Of a DNA stretch of 64,000 bases, positions 1 through 8,939 are shown in pieces. The notes beneath the pieces are model-generated. The model was not told the DNA's origin. It was given only the letters and a program-made list of their open reading frames with translations, and ran no database searches. The first letter of the stretch is position 1, and each line of letters opens with the position of its first letter. The position numbers and the translations under genes are program-made. This stretch comes from Hippopus hippopus (taxonomy: Eukaryota > Mollusca > Bivalvia > Cardiida > Cardiidae): positions 434,001 to 498,000 of the forward strand of contig OX328113.1 of the NCBI GenBank assembly GCA_946811185.2. The letters are read 5' to 3'.

Positions 1-755
1 TTTCTTTCTCGTTTTTCCGGCCAATTTTCGTGTTTGTTATCCACTATGTTGAATCCAAGAGTGTGATTAATATAAGTCAAAAAAAACAAGCGCTAAAAAC
101 CAGAATTCAAGTTTTGGGACCGAGCGAGTTCAGGAATCGACTACAATCGATTCCGGGATTTTCAATCAATTATCGGTATCGGAAGCCAAAACCAACTTAC
201 TTTCGACTATAGTCGATCATCAGCCCACCACTATAAAAGACAAGTCTTTTCGGCTCAATCTAACTCTTGCGAGTCTTCTGTGCATTTGTGTTTAGAAGAT
301 TCGTAGACATGCTGGTTTGTTCACATAGCCCATTTCCAATTGTCGTAAACAACGTAGCACGATTCCGAGACATTTTGAGCCCAACCCATACCGATCCAAT
401 TCACATCGGCCCGGATGATTCGGACTTTATTACCTGGAACACCTCTGTCAGCTTTTTGGACCCCTCAAGTAAATAGAGATCCAAACATTACCATGCAACG
501 GTGACCCTCCCCAAAAATAGACTAAAGGCCGAAACTACGTAGACTGAAATGACCGGGTCGAAACGAACGATAAAAAATACCAATTTCCGGCACTATTTTG
601 TAAACAAACTATTCGCGAGACAGATCGGAAGGTGCAATTAATTTTATTACGTTTTTAGTGACAGTGCTATGTTTTATAAGCAAAATAATTGGTAAAAACA
701 TTCAGATAACGCCATTCTATTCCGACTTTTATATTCTGGATTTAAAAACAAGAGG
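1..755. other. No recognisable gene or repeat
   Basis: Only short open frames of chance length occur here and none resembles a known protein family. No hairpin, tandem array or RNA gene is apparent. It borders the repeat element that begins near 756. Confidence 0.5.
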
Positions 756-2210
756 GCCATGATGGCCCTGTATCGCTCCACTGGCTATTAAGTCAATCAT
801 GTATCACTGCAGCTTGATAATCAAGGGAGGTAAATAGTAACGAACTTTATCTTTCATAAAAAGAGTTATTTCCCTTGATTAATGTTTAAATTGAAGTGAC
901 AATATTTTGAAGCCCATGTTAAACTTGCGATCCCTGGAATGAAGGCAATTTTGACCCCAGACCTACAATATGAAACTAGAATGTGTGGTTATAAACAAAA
1001 AGATTTTTTAATCTTGCCCAATAAAAAGTCATGTAAAACAAGTTTGCTGAATAAAAGGCCCTGTAAAATATGTGATCCATGACACAGGTTTATCAAGTTT
1101 TCACTATAAAAGCCAATGTAAAACTTGTGACCCCTGGTGTGGAGTCAAACTTGACCCCCAAAGTTAAAATTTGGGCCCTCTTGGTAGAGGCCCATTATAT
1201 AAAGTTACATGCAAAATTTGGTAGCCCTCGGCCTAAATATGGCTATGTACAAGTAGATTATTAAAGTTTCCTTATATAAGACCATGTAGAACTTGTGACC
1301 CCCTGGGGTGGGGCTACATTTGACCCCCTTGGCTATAATTTGGGCACCCTTGATAGAGACCCCCTAGATAAAGCTAAATGCAAAATTTGATAGCCCTAGC
1401 CCTTATAGCTAGATGCGAAAGATTTTCCTATATAAGCCCGCCCATGTAAAACATGTTACCCCCCGGAGCGAAGTCAAATTTGACCCTCGGCTATAATTTG
1501 GACACCCTTGGTACAGGTCCACTAGATAAAGCTACATGCCAAATTTGGTCGCCCTAGGCCCCATGGCTAGGTCAAAGAAGAATTTTAAAGTTCTCCCTAT
1601 ATAAGCCCATGTAAAACTTGTTATATAAGCCCATGTAAAACTTGTTACCCCCGGGCAGGGCCTAATTTGACCCCAGGGCTATAATTTGAACAATCTTGGC
1701 AGAGGTCCACTAGATAAAGCTACATGCCAAATTTGGTAGCTCTAGGCCCTATGGCTAGGTAGAAGAGGAATTTTTAAAGTTCTCCCTAAATAAGCCCATG
1801 TATAACTTGTGACCCCCGGGGCGGGGCCAATTTTGACCCCAGGGCTATAAATTGAAAAAACTTGGTAGAGGTCCACTAGATAAAGCTACATGCCAAATTT
1901 GGTAGCCCTTGGCCTTACGGTTTCAGACAAGAAGATTTTCAAAGATTTTCAAAATTTTTCAGTTTTGTTGCCATGGCAACCAGAGTTTTTGAAGGAATTA
2001 AATTCTTTCAAGAAATTCTGAAGAGGACCATGGCAGGATCATTTCTGTGAAGTTTCATCAAAATTGGATGGGTAGTTTCAGAGAAGAAGACGTTTTAAAA
2101 AAAAGTTAACGCACGGACGGACGGACGCACGGACGGACGGACGGACGGACGGACGCACAACGGACAACAGGCCATGACATAAGCCCGCTGGCCTTCGGCC
2201 AGTGGAGCTA
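756..2210. mobile_element. Tandem-array-bearing non-autonomous element
   Basis: The left end has a short hairpin (AGGGCCATGATGGCCCT near 762) and the right end carries a GGAC microsatellite followed by a GCCAGCGGGCTT-like boundary. Between them a unit of roughly 165 bp repeats several times from about 1060 to 1930, each copy containing a phrase like TAAGCCCATGTAAAACTTGT and a block rich in TTTGACCCC. A shorter copy in the opposite orientation lies at 55742-56575, with the same terminal sequences. No transposase is seen, so the class is unknown. The boundaries are judged from the match between the two copies. Confidence 0.65.
2111..2158. repeat. GGAC microsatellite
   Basis: Repeated GGAC/GCAC tetranucleotides form the right-hand part of the element at 756-2210. 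The reversed copy near 55785-55840 carries a CGTG-type microsatellite at the same relative place. Confidence 0.85.
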
Positions 2211-2410
2211 AAAAACACCACTGACCATTTTTTGTAGGACAAAAGTAGCCGGGGGGTTCGGTCAAAATAGACGGGTGAAATCCCCGGCCCCCGGCTCTTA
2301 ATGAAAGCCCTGATAGCAGAGAAAAACTGTAAGTGATTTTTTCTACTTTATACATGAATCATGTACATTTATACGTAATCGCACACACTGACAGAAAACC
2401 TAAATTTTGC

Positions 2411-2528
2411 TATTTATTACCTGACATGACCCATTTTCATACTCTTCTGAGAAATCATCAAGACAAACATTGTGACCAACTTTCAAAAGTATTTCTTTGA
2501 CAATATTGCCCCTAGAGTATACACAAGG
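2411..2528. repeat. Left half of host repeat split by the Polinton
   Basis: This sequence (TGACCCATTTTCA, ATCATCAAGACAAAC, CTAGAGTATACACAAGG) matches, in reverse complement, the 145-bp unit repeated at 40884-42804. It stops at the Polinton border and the repeat resumes at 18141, so the Polinton landed inside a copy of this element. Confidence 0.8.
2524..2528. repeat. Target site duplication CAAGG (left)
   Basis: CAAGG directly precedes the left terminal repeat and recurs directly after the right one at 18141-18145. Other copies of the host repeat read CACAAGGTTTTTC without interruption, which supports a duplication. Polintons usually duplicate 6 bp; here 5 match exactly and the sixth would be a mismatch. 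Confidence 0.75.
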
Positions 2529-2671
2529 ATATATATGTCTTATGGGGGTTCTGCGACATAACTCATTTTTTTGCCTCCAAAGAGAGCGCAGACAACAAAA
2601 AAATTAAATATTCACATACAATACTACGACACATATATGTCGCAGTATCCAGAGGTTTGTGTAAACACATA
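2529..2671 (+). repeat. Polinton left terminal inverted repeat
   Basis: 143 bp starting ATATATATGTC, matched base for base in reverse complement by 17998-18140, including both seven-base homopolymers. It contains several copies of a TATGTCGYAG-like word (2551-2560, 2624-2633, 2636-2645), with one more just inside at 2670-2679. These could be binding sites for the integrase or for replication-initiation proteins (inference). Confidence 0.95.
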
Positions 2672-2892
2672 TGTCGTAGAAATCTGACGCAAAAATAACT
2701 AATCAGTCATTTATGTGTATCCTATTCAATCTTGCCAATTCTTTGCCTCCAAATTATGAGTATTACAATTGTATCTTTTTTCAAGCAAAGAAAATAATGA
2801 TAAACTTACCTTCTAATTCTGTGAGTATCCATGATAAAGGGGAAAAACGTTTCGAACTCTTAGTTCTCATCAGTGTGCCTAACAGACACAGA

Positions 2893-2990
2893 CGTTTTTT
2901 TGTTTGTTTGTTTGTTTTTTCTGTTTGTTTTTCGGTTTTTTTTATGTTTTTTCTGTTTGGTTTTTTTTGCTTTTTTTTAAAAAAAAAAAT
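2893..2990. repeat. T/TTTG-rich low-complexity tract
   Basis: A long run of T and TTTG repeats lies between the left terminal repeat and the first gene. Open frames across it on both strands are products of base composition and not genes. Confidence 0.8.
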
Positions 2991-3008
2991 CAACACACTT
3001 TCCCAAGT

Positions 3009-3383
3009 TTAGCTATCTTTAACACTCGGCAAATATGGCTTTCTTCTTTTGATATTAAGAATTTCCTCTTCAGCCCTTTCATTTTGTCTTCTTTCTTCTT
3101 TTCGTCTTTCTTTCTGTTCCAGTCGTTGAAGCTCATTTTCATACTTTCGCCGCTGTTCCTCTTGTTTGAATAAGGATTTGAGGTCTTGTAGTAACTCTAT
3201 TGCACCTTCACATCTGTCTGAATAATCTGTTGTGTCAAGAATTTGAATATGCTCGCCGATATATTTCAGGTTTTCGTTGTTAAAAAATGTTGTGTTTGCC
3301 GACATAATGTTATTCACTGTAAATTCGATTTCCTCTAGAAGTTTAGACATTCTTGCTTGAAGTTGTTTCTTTGATGATGGCAT
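3009..3383 (-). CDS. Polinton coiled-coil protein, 124 aa
   Basis: I do not recognise this protein. The start is set at the ATG at 3383; the longer frame to 3428 depends on a GTG and has no upstream ATG. A TATATATTT stretch lies about 40 bp upstream. The N-terminal half is mixed helix. Residues 75-115 are extremely rich in Glu, Arg, Lys and Gln (QEEQRRKYENELQRLEQ and on), typical of a charged single helix or coiled coil, and the tail ends KRRKPYLPS. It is the terminal gene on the left arm and points outward to the terminal repeat. A DNA-binding or scaffold role is possible but unproven. Confidence 0.7.
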   Translation of the reverse strand: MPSSKKQLQARMSKLLEEIEFTVNNIMSANTTFFNNENLKYIGEHIQILDTTDYSDRCEGAIELLQDLKSLFKQEEQRRKYENELQRLEQKERRKEERRQNERAEEEILNIKRRKPYLPSVKDS

Positions 3384-4049
3384 TGTGATGGTATGACCAT
3401 TGTGTGTAAAAAATCGAAATATATACACCTGCCATTCTCTGTCATATGATTTGCTGTCAGCATCATATGAGTATGGTCACACGACAAAATAGATAGGTAC
3501 AAGCTGACACCATCGCAATAACTTTACGCTGTGATAAACGCTGGTGTTTACATTACACAGCAAAGTACTTTTGAGCGTAAATGTTTGCGTACATTGATAA
3601 CAAAATTGATAGTGTGCGGCAACTTGGCTAGTTTGTTTACAGTAAGATAACAGGTTTAAGGATACAGTCAAACTTTTTTCATCTGGAACACGCACAAAAA
3701 GAAGGCAGTGCTATCTCAAGTTAAAATTATAAATCACTCGCAGTTTTATAGTTTAATTCAATTCCTGATTATACTCAAATCAATGCCGCTTAAAAGTGAC
3801 CATCATTGAAAAAATAAGAAAAAGATGAGTAGGTGAGATGCTATTTTCATTGTTACCTAAGACACTGGTTAAACTTTTATGCTGAAATACCTGTTTACAT
3901 TGACAAATTTCGAGTTAATAAAACTTATCAGTGACACACAAATGATTTAGTGAAATTGTGATTACCGTATTTATTGTAATAAACGCACCTGCGCAATTAA
4001 AAATACTTTGGAGGCGGGTCATTTACAAATACAAACTTATTAAACAAAA
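3384..4049. other. Noncoding gap inside the Polinton
   Basis: About 665 bp without a convincing gene, unusual in an element whose other spacers are mostly 20-70 bp. A 72-residue open frame on minus (3477-3695) has an unremarkable composition and no A/T start motif. The stretch could hold a regulatory region, a lost gene, or a noncoding RNA; nothing specific is visible. Confidence 0.5.
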
Positions 4050-4628
4050 TTATGTGTCTTTTATCTTTTTTTGAATAGCACTTAATGCCTGTGCCTTTCC
4101 CTCTTCTATCAACTTTTTTCTTTCCACTTCACTCATACCTGACTGTTTTGAGCGAGTCTTATCTTTGAGATTATTATATCTCTCAAGTTCATCAAGAACC
4201 GTTTTAAATTCTTGTTCTGACATTTTCCCGTCATTCAGTGCCTTAGAAATCAAATCTTTCACACTGTTCAACTTACCGTCTGCTAAAGTCTTAATCTCAT
4301 AATGTTTCTGAGCTTTTGAATGCAGTCGCCTTCTAATAAACTTGACACATACCCCCGCTACACCACACACTATTGCTGTAATCTCTAATGGCAACATCAA
4401 AGGCACAGCAATTCCAATGCCACCCATAATCACACTCCCAGAAATAAGAGTTGTATCAACTCCATCTGTGGCATTTATACCCCTTTTATATTTCTTATAC
4501 AATGACTGTCTATTGTCCCTTTCCTTAATTAACGTCTGCTCAATCTCTGATATCTTCTGTAATCTATAATTCTGCCCATCTTCAACAGGCAACTCTGGAT
4601 ACAAACTCGGTGCTGTCGGTTGTTTCAT
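4050..4628 (-). CDS. Polinton membrane protein, 192 aa
   Basis: No named function. Residues 20-50 are a charged helix, followed by a glycine-rich hydrophobic hairpin at about 61-96 (SVIMGGIGIAVPLMLP then ITAIVCGVAGVCV) and a basic stop-transfer stretch KFIRRRLHSK. The C-terminal half is a charged helical region (DGKMSEQEFKTVLDELERY). This layout suggests a two-pass membrane protein with both ends on the same side, possibly in an internal virion membrane (inference). I believe similar proteins occur in Polintons of cnidarians and other invertebrates. It lies 25 bp downstream of the fibre-like gene in a minus-strand run of three, behind the spacer ACTAATAAAAA-ATG. Confidence 0.85.
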   Translation of the reverse strand: MKQPTAPSLYPELPVEDGQNYRLQKISEIEQTLIKERDNRQSLYKKYKRGINATDGVDTTLISGSVIMGGIGIAVPLMLPLEITAIVCGVAGVCVKFIRRRLHSKAQKHYEIKTLADGKLNSVKDLISKALNDGKMSEQEFKTVLDELERYNNLKDKTRSKQSGMSEVERKKLIEEGKAQALSAIQKKIKDT

Positions 4629-4653
4629 TTTTTATTAGTACAGACAAAAAAAA

Positions 4654-5274
4654 TTAAAACAATTCAATTAATAATGAAGCAACAGTATTCTCAGTTGTTG
4701 TGTTACCCGTCTTGCATACAAAATTAATAACACTCCCAGCATCAACAATAAAAGGTGTATCAAAATTATCATGCTTCCTTGGTGTGGTGTGAAGTGTTAT
4801 TTCACAACCTGGCAATATTTTTTCATCTACAGAAATCCCAACTACCACTTCACCACTCTGTCGTTTACTTGCAAGACCCATTCCTAAAATCTGCCCACGA
4901 CGCATCATCACGTAACCAGCACCGTCTTCTCTACCACCATTCCCAAAAGAAAACACTTCATCTTCTACGAGAGCTCCCTTACTTTCTGCAAATATTGAAA
5001 TTACCACTTTCATATTGTCGACGCTATTTCGTAATAAACGGTTGTCTATTGTCAGTTCCTTAACTCTGTCCCGAAGTTCATTATGCCTGTCTACCTGTGT
5101 ATTAATTTGTTGAAACAAAACGTTTCTACTATCATGAACACGCTGCTGAAACTCTGAAATTCTATGCTCTACATCTGTAATTGGTCTCACTCGCTTATGT
5201 AAATCACGAACATGCTGTGTTAGGACTTCAAGGTCGTCGTTTCTTTTATGTGTTTTGATTCCAAAGATACTCAT
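4654..5274 (-). CDS. Fibre/spike-like coiled-coil protein, 206 aa
   Basis: Residues 12-95 form a heptad-patterned coiled coil (VLTQHVRDLHKRVRPI, HNELRDRVKELTIDNRLL). From about 105 the protein changes to a beta-rich, glycine-containing globular domain (SFGNGGREDGAGYVMMRRG, QSGEVVVGISV) that ends in hydrophobic strands (TVASLLIELF). A helical stalk plus a C-terminal beta head is the architecture of trimeric attachment fibres, so a receptor-binding or vertex spike is a reasonable guess. I cannot assign it to a named family. It sits between the membrane protein gene and the probable minor capsid gene, which fits a virion part. The start is preceded by TACATAAAA. Confidence 0.8.
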   Translation of the reverse strand: MSIFGIKTHKRNDDLEVLTQHVRDLHKRVRPITDVEHRISEFQQRVHDSRNVLFQQINTQVDRHNELRDRVKELTIDNRLLRNSVDNMKVVISIFAESKGALVEDEVFSFGNGGREDGAGYVMMRRGQILGMGLASKRQSGEVVVGISVDEKILPGCEITLHTTPRKHDNFDTPFIVDAGSVINFVCKTGNTTTENTVASLLIELF

Positions 5275-5296
5275 TTTTATGTATACGCATAAAAAA

Positions 5297-5941
5297 CTAA
5301 ATTATTTCAAAAACAGCACTCATGGGTAGGTCATGATTATCAATTTTACTACCGTTTTCATCTCTAACTGCTATTTCAAATTCTGTTATTGCCCCGTTGG
5401 ACAAATATTTATATTCTGGATGCTCAAATCTTACAGACACAATATCACCATACTCTATATTTTCAATTGGCACAACTGCTAATACTGTACTTGGTGCACC
5501 ATTAAAGAAGTTCTGCGATGTGTTTAACTGTTCCAGATGTATATATACAGACTTTATTGTTGCCAAATCAACTGACTTGTCCCCAACAAGAGTGGTATTT
5601 GCTTCAAATTTTCTTTTATTACCAAACCCTAACATCAACTTGAGTCCTTCACTTATCTTGAGTTCATTATCAGTAGTTAGCAACGCGATGCCATTGTTTT
5701 CATTTACAGTCAGTGAGATATTCAAACTACTGAATATATCTGCTATCTGTTGGAAGCTATAATAACCATCCTCAATGCGATGAGGTCTCTCTCCAGTTTT
5801 TTGCACATATTCATTAACAACATTATACCAACCCAAGGCATATGTAAAACTCTTCAATCCAACCTGTTTTTTCCCTTCTCTATTATCAATATACTGTTGC
5901 AAATTGACAGTGTTATTAATGTTTGAAATTGTGTGATACAT
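5297..5941 (-). CDS. Probable minor capsid (penton-like) protein, 214 aa
   Basis: The protein is about the size of a single-jelly-roll vertex protein and is predicted to be rich in strands. The C-terminal pattern LSNGAITEFEIAVRDENGSK followed by a hydrophobic ending (SAVFEII) resembles the strand, turn, strand arrangement in Polinton and virophage minor capsid proteins. The N-terminal part contains a conserved-looking FTYALGWYNV segment. It shares a 25-bp A/T-only spacer with the divergent gene at 5967. Assignment rests on size, strand pattern and position next to a fibre-like gene; profile or structure comparison would settle it. Confidence 0.6.
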   Translation of the reverse strand: MYHTISNINNTVNLQQYIDNREGKKQVGLKSFTYALGWYNVVNEYVQKTGERPHRIEDGYYSFQQIADIFSSLNISLTVNENNGIALLTTDNELKISEGLKLMLGFGNKRKFEANTTLVGDKSVDLATIKSVYIHLEQLNTSQNFFNGAPSTVLAVVPIENIEYGDIVSVRFEHPEYKYLSNGAITEFEIAVRDENGSKIDNHDLPMSAVFEII

Positions 5942-5966
5942 TTTTTAATATTCCATAAAATAAAAA
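5942..5966. promoter_or_regulatory. 25-bp bidirectional A/T spacer
   Basis: Two divergent ATGs (5941 minus, 5967 plus) are separated by 25 bp that are almost entirely A and T, with ATAAAATAAAA before one start and TATTAAAAA before the other. Any promoter for both genes must lie here or inside the coding regions. Confidence 0.6.
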
Positions 5967-7595
5967 ATGACAGAAGTATTTAAGTACAGTGACGAAGCTC
6001 ACTATCCCCACGCTGGTGTGTTCAATAAGAAAATAATCAATATTATAAAACAATCCATTGTAATTTCATCCGATGGAAAAAGCTTCAACGTGGATTTCCC
6101 AAATGTCTTTGAAAAATACGTATTACCACACGTAGCATCAAATGACATAGTACAACGTTGGAACACCGACTGGTTATCCTTCTGGCAAAATCAACTAAAC
6201 TTTGCGATATGGTGTGCTACAACAGGTTGTGGTGTAGATTACAATAATCACCTAAAAGCAACCAGTATGACTGGCGCACTATTCTTATTCCACGTTTACT
6301 ATCAAACAAGACGAATACTATTTGAATTAGGCATTGCCTTACCGCAAGATAAAAGTTGGAATGCTTTTAACAACAGTTATGACCGTGGTGCTTACGAACG
6401 AATATGCAAAGAATTTAATGTAGACCCTAATGCAGACTGGAGACAAAAACTATACCCAAGTGGTGATGGTCTTGGAGTAATATACACAACCAGTCATACT
6501 GCTTGGAAACGAACGGATTTTAGACACGATAATTCATCCCAACACATTGCAAGTAGTACAGCATCTGATTTAGATTTATCAAAAATGACATTTGGACCTG
6601 AAGTGTCAGGTGGCAGACACTGTGGTATTTCATCTTGTGAATATCTTCCACCTAAAAAAGTCCACATCGATTATCTACAACAAGAAGATGCTGTTCAAAA
6701 TGTGTGGACCACATTTGTCCTTGATTCATCAAAAGGCTTTACAAGAGCGGGTGTTGAACGTATTAATGAATCTATAAGAACCTATTGCTGGGCTATCCTT
6801 GGTTCACAATCTCAAACGAGAACAGATATACTCGGAACAGGAACAGCTTTTGATGCTCAAAAACAATTCCTTGCAAACGTTGAGGATGCTATCAATAGCC
6901 CTGTAGATTTACCAAGTCAAATTTCGAGATATCAAAACACATTAAAATATGCTCGTAGTAAAGTTGACTATGTTTACGGAATTGGGTTGTATATGTCTCC
7001 GAGCAATATGGAATTACGAATTGGAACAATTCAAGATTATAACAATAAGATTGTTGTAGCTACTGATAATCAAGAGCTTGGTTTGAATAATGGTGTGAAT
7101 GTTCAACCCATCCCACCAAAACAAAATGTAGAAGTAAAAGGAACACCAACAAAACAAAAAGGAACACCAACACAACAACAAGAAAAACAACAACCAATAC
7201 AACAACAAGAAACACAACAACCAATACAACAAGAAACACAACAACCAATACAACAAGAAACACAACAACCCGTTCAAGTAAGTGCAACAGATTATAAGAA
7301 GATTACAACCTATGCAAAAGAGCATTTTCTACCAAAAGAATGGGTTACCAAAGCTTCCAACATACCAGGATTCTTTAATTCATATGTAAAACAACATTCA
7401 TTCTTATTTAACGCCATTGTCAAACAACCACATATTACTGTTAATACAACATCATCTGATACTATTATACACAATCCTGTGATATCACCAGAAAAAAAAA
7501 TAGCAATACAACACGAGGATAATAAAACAGCATTAATTGTTGGTAGCATAGTAGTATGTCTTACCACTTTATTCATCTATGAACATATTCCTTAA
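5967..7595 (+). CDS. Conserved Polinton protein with C-terminal anchor, 542 aa
   Basis: A large protein of unknown function. The first 385 residues look globular (for example WCATTGCGVDYNN at about 83-95 and FTRAGVERINESIRTYCWAI at about 258-277). A Gln/Pro/Thr-rich linker at about 400-435 contains repeated QQPIQQET units. After another folded stretch a single transmembrane segment lies near the C-terminus (about 519-539, IVGSIVVCLTTLFIY). This suggests a membrane-anchored virion or entry-related protein displayed through a flexible stalk (inference). Its 3' end overlaps the convergent gene at 7573 by 23 bp. I recall similar sequences beside polymerase genes in invertebrate Polintons but know no established role. 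Confidence 0.85.
   Translation: MTEVFKYSDEAHYPHAGVFNKKIINIIKQSIVISSDGKSFNVDFPNVFEKYVLPHVASNDIVQRWNTDWLSFWQNQLNFAIWCATTGCGVDYNNHLKATSMTGALFLFHVYYQTRRILFELGIALPQDKSWNAFNNSYDRGAYERICKEFNVDPNADWRQKLYPSGDGLGVIYTTSHTAWKRTDFRHDNSSQHIASSTASDLDLSKMTFGPEVSGGRHCGISSCEYLPPKKVHIDYLQQEDAVQNVWTTFVLDSSKGFTRAGVERINESIRTYCWAILGSQSQTRTDILGTGTAFDAQKQFLANVEDAINSPVDLPSQISRYQNTLKYARSKVDYVYGIGLYMSPSNMELRIGTIQDYNNKIVVATDNQELGLNNGVNVQPIPPKQNVEVKGTPTKQKGTPTQQQEKQQPIQQQETQQPIQQETQQPIQQETQQPVQVSATDYKKITTYAKEHFLPKEWVTKASNIPGFFNSYVKQHSFLFNAIVKQPHITVNTTSSDTIIHNPVISPEKKIAIQHEDNKTALIVGSIVVCLTTLFIYEHIP
7185..7272 (+). repeat. In-frame 24-bp coding repeat
   Basis: About three and a half copies of a 24-bp unit encode QQPIQQET inside the 542-residue protein. 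Because 24 is a multiple of three, copy-number changes keep the frame. The long open frames on the opposite strand here are shadows of this repeat. Confidence 0.9.
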
Positions 7596-8892
7596 CAGCT
7601 GTATACAACAACCCAACAACAAGAACAACTAACGCCCATAAATGTTCTCCAAACCAGTTGACAACCTTACCAGTTGTTGATAACAACCACGACATAATAG
7701 AACCAATCACACCAGGTAAAGCAGATGTAGCTTTTCCAGCAAGATTAGCTAATAGTTTTCCAAGGTTGGACAATTGTTTTTTTACCCAGTCCTTCACACT
7801 TTCACCTGCTTTATTTGGAGGTGGAGGTGTTGTTGCACTACTACCAGAAGGAAGAACAGCTTCAACAATAACACCAATAATCATACCAACAGCAGTTAAA
7901 ATGCTGACAATGGTTATTCCTTGTTCTCTGAATAATGTTCTCAATCTTTCACCAAGTGTTGTGTCTTCTTTCAAAATTTTATTAATTGTTTCCTTGATTC
8001 TATTTACTTGACTTCTTAACTTTTCTTTATTCACATTTACCACTTCCAACCTTGCACTCCTCTCTGATTCTAAATCAGATATTCTTGATTGAATCTTTTT
8101 TCTTGTATCCTCATCCTCTGTATTAGCAAGTTTTTCTTTTTCCTGTGCTAACTCTTTATTTTTTTCAGTAAGTTTTGCCAACTGATTAGCGAGTTCCTCT
8201 TTCACAGTAGTCATAGCTTTTAAAACACCATCCATTTCTCTTTTTTCCATTTCTGTTTGAGTTTTAATACTTCTGCGTTCCAATGTTGTAACTGCGGTTT
8301 CAACTTCGTCAACTGTGTTTGTTAAATCTTGTATTTCTTGTGGTGAAGAAATGTCTTGCATAGGAATTTCCTCTGTTGCAATTTTGTTTTTTGTATCAAT
8401 TAATTGTTGTAATTCCAGTCTACCTTCCTTAATTCGAGTAACAGAAGGTTGATAGTCATCTACCCCCAAACTCTCTCTAATAAAATTAACTCCATATTTC
8501 TTCTGAAGTGTGTCGAATGAATAAAATTGTAATATTGCATCAGGTTTGTTTGTTTTATAGTATGAGAGGTTGCAATCTGTACTATCATTCACATCTTCTA
8601 CACCAAACAATGGTCTGCCTAGTTTATCCCGTTTTAAAAAGTAATTAACTTCCCATTCGTCATACCTCACTGGTTCTTGATTTCTTTCATAAAATCGTTT
8701 CACCATCATTTTCAGTAAAGAAGTAGTTTCTTTTTCCTTATCAGAGCCTGTGAGAGCATCTAAAGCTTCATATTGAGTATTCAATGTTTTTTGAAACTGT
8801 TCCTCATCTGTAAAAGATGTGTTTGCTTCATCCTTATCATAGTCATCTTTGTCATATTCAGGGTTGTGAAAGTCCATTCCACCTTCAGCCAT
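7573..8892 (-). CDS. Conserved Polinton coiled-coil/membrane protein, 439 aa
   Basis: Unknown function. The acidic N-terminus (EYDKDDYDKDEANTSF) leads to a globular region to about 165. A long coiled coil spans about 165-310 (TMEKREMDGVLK-like, KLTEKNKELAQEKEKLAN). A hydrophobic segment follows at about 325-348 (VSILTAVGMIIGVIVEAVL), then a short proline run (TTPPPPNK), an amphipathic stretch, and two more hydrophobic segments at about 391-405 and 418-431 (LWALVVLVVGLLY). The segment TLGERLRTLFREQGITIVSI is one I associate with proteins commonly found in invertebrate Polintons. A membrane-inserted, possibly membrane-remodelling virion protein is plausible. It diverges from the capsid gene across 47 bp of A/T-rich DNA. 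Confidence 0.85.
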   Translation of the reverse strand: MAEGGMDFHNPEYDKDDYDKDEANTSFTDEEQFQKTLNTQYEALDALTGSDKEKETTSLLKMMVKRFYERNQEPVRYDEWEVNYFLKRDKLGRPLFGVEDVNDSTDCNLSYYKTNKPDAILQFYSFDTLQKKYGVNFIRESLGVDDYQPSVTRIKEGRLELQQLIDTKNKIATEEIPMQDISSPQEIQDLTNTVDEVETAVTTLERRSIKTQTEMEKREMDGVLKAMTTVKEELANQLAKLTEKNKELAQEKEKLANTEDEDTRKKIQSRISDLESERSARLEVVNVNKEKLRSQVNRIKETINKILKEDTTLGERLRTLFREQGITIVSILTAVGMIIGVIVEAVLPSGSSATTPPPPNKAGESVKDWVKKQLSNLGKLLANLAGKATSALPGVIGSIMSWLLSTTGKVVNWFGEHLWALVVLVVGLLYTAVKEYVHR

Positions 8893-8939
8893 TATTTATT
8901 TATTAATGAAAAAAATATTTTTGTCTAAAAAGAAAAAAC
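8893..8939. promoter_or_regulatory. 47-bp bidirectional A/T spacer
   Basis: This A/T-rich spacer separates the divergent starts of the 439-residue protein and the major capsid protein, with TATTTATTTATTAAT on one side and TAAAAAGAAAAAAC on the other. It is too short for separate conventional promoters, so control elements are probably shared. Confidence 0.55.

Noticed and set aside
2713..3173. Overlapping open frames on both strands near the Polinton left end
   Set aside because: They follow T/TTTG low-complexity DNA, give Phe-rich or Lys-rich products, and lack the A/T start motif.
3477..3695. 72-codon minus-strand frame in the Polinton gap
   Set aside because: No recognisable features, no start motif, and a length expected by chance.
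7014..7325. Minus-strand frames of 103 and 75 codons
   Set aside because: They are the reverse of the CAA-rich repeat in the 542-residue gene and give Leu/Val-rich nonsense.
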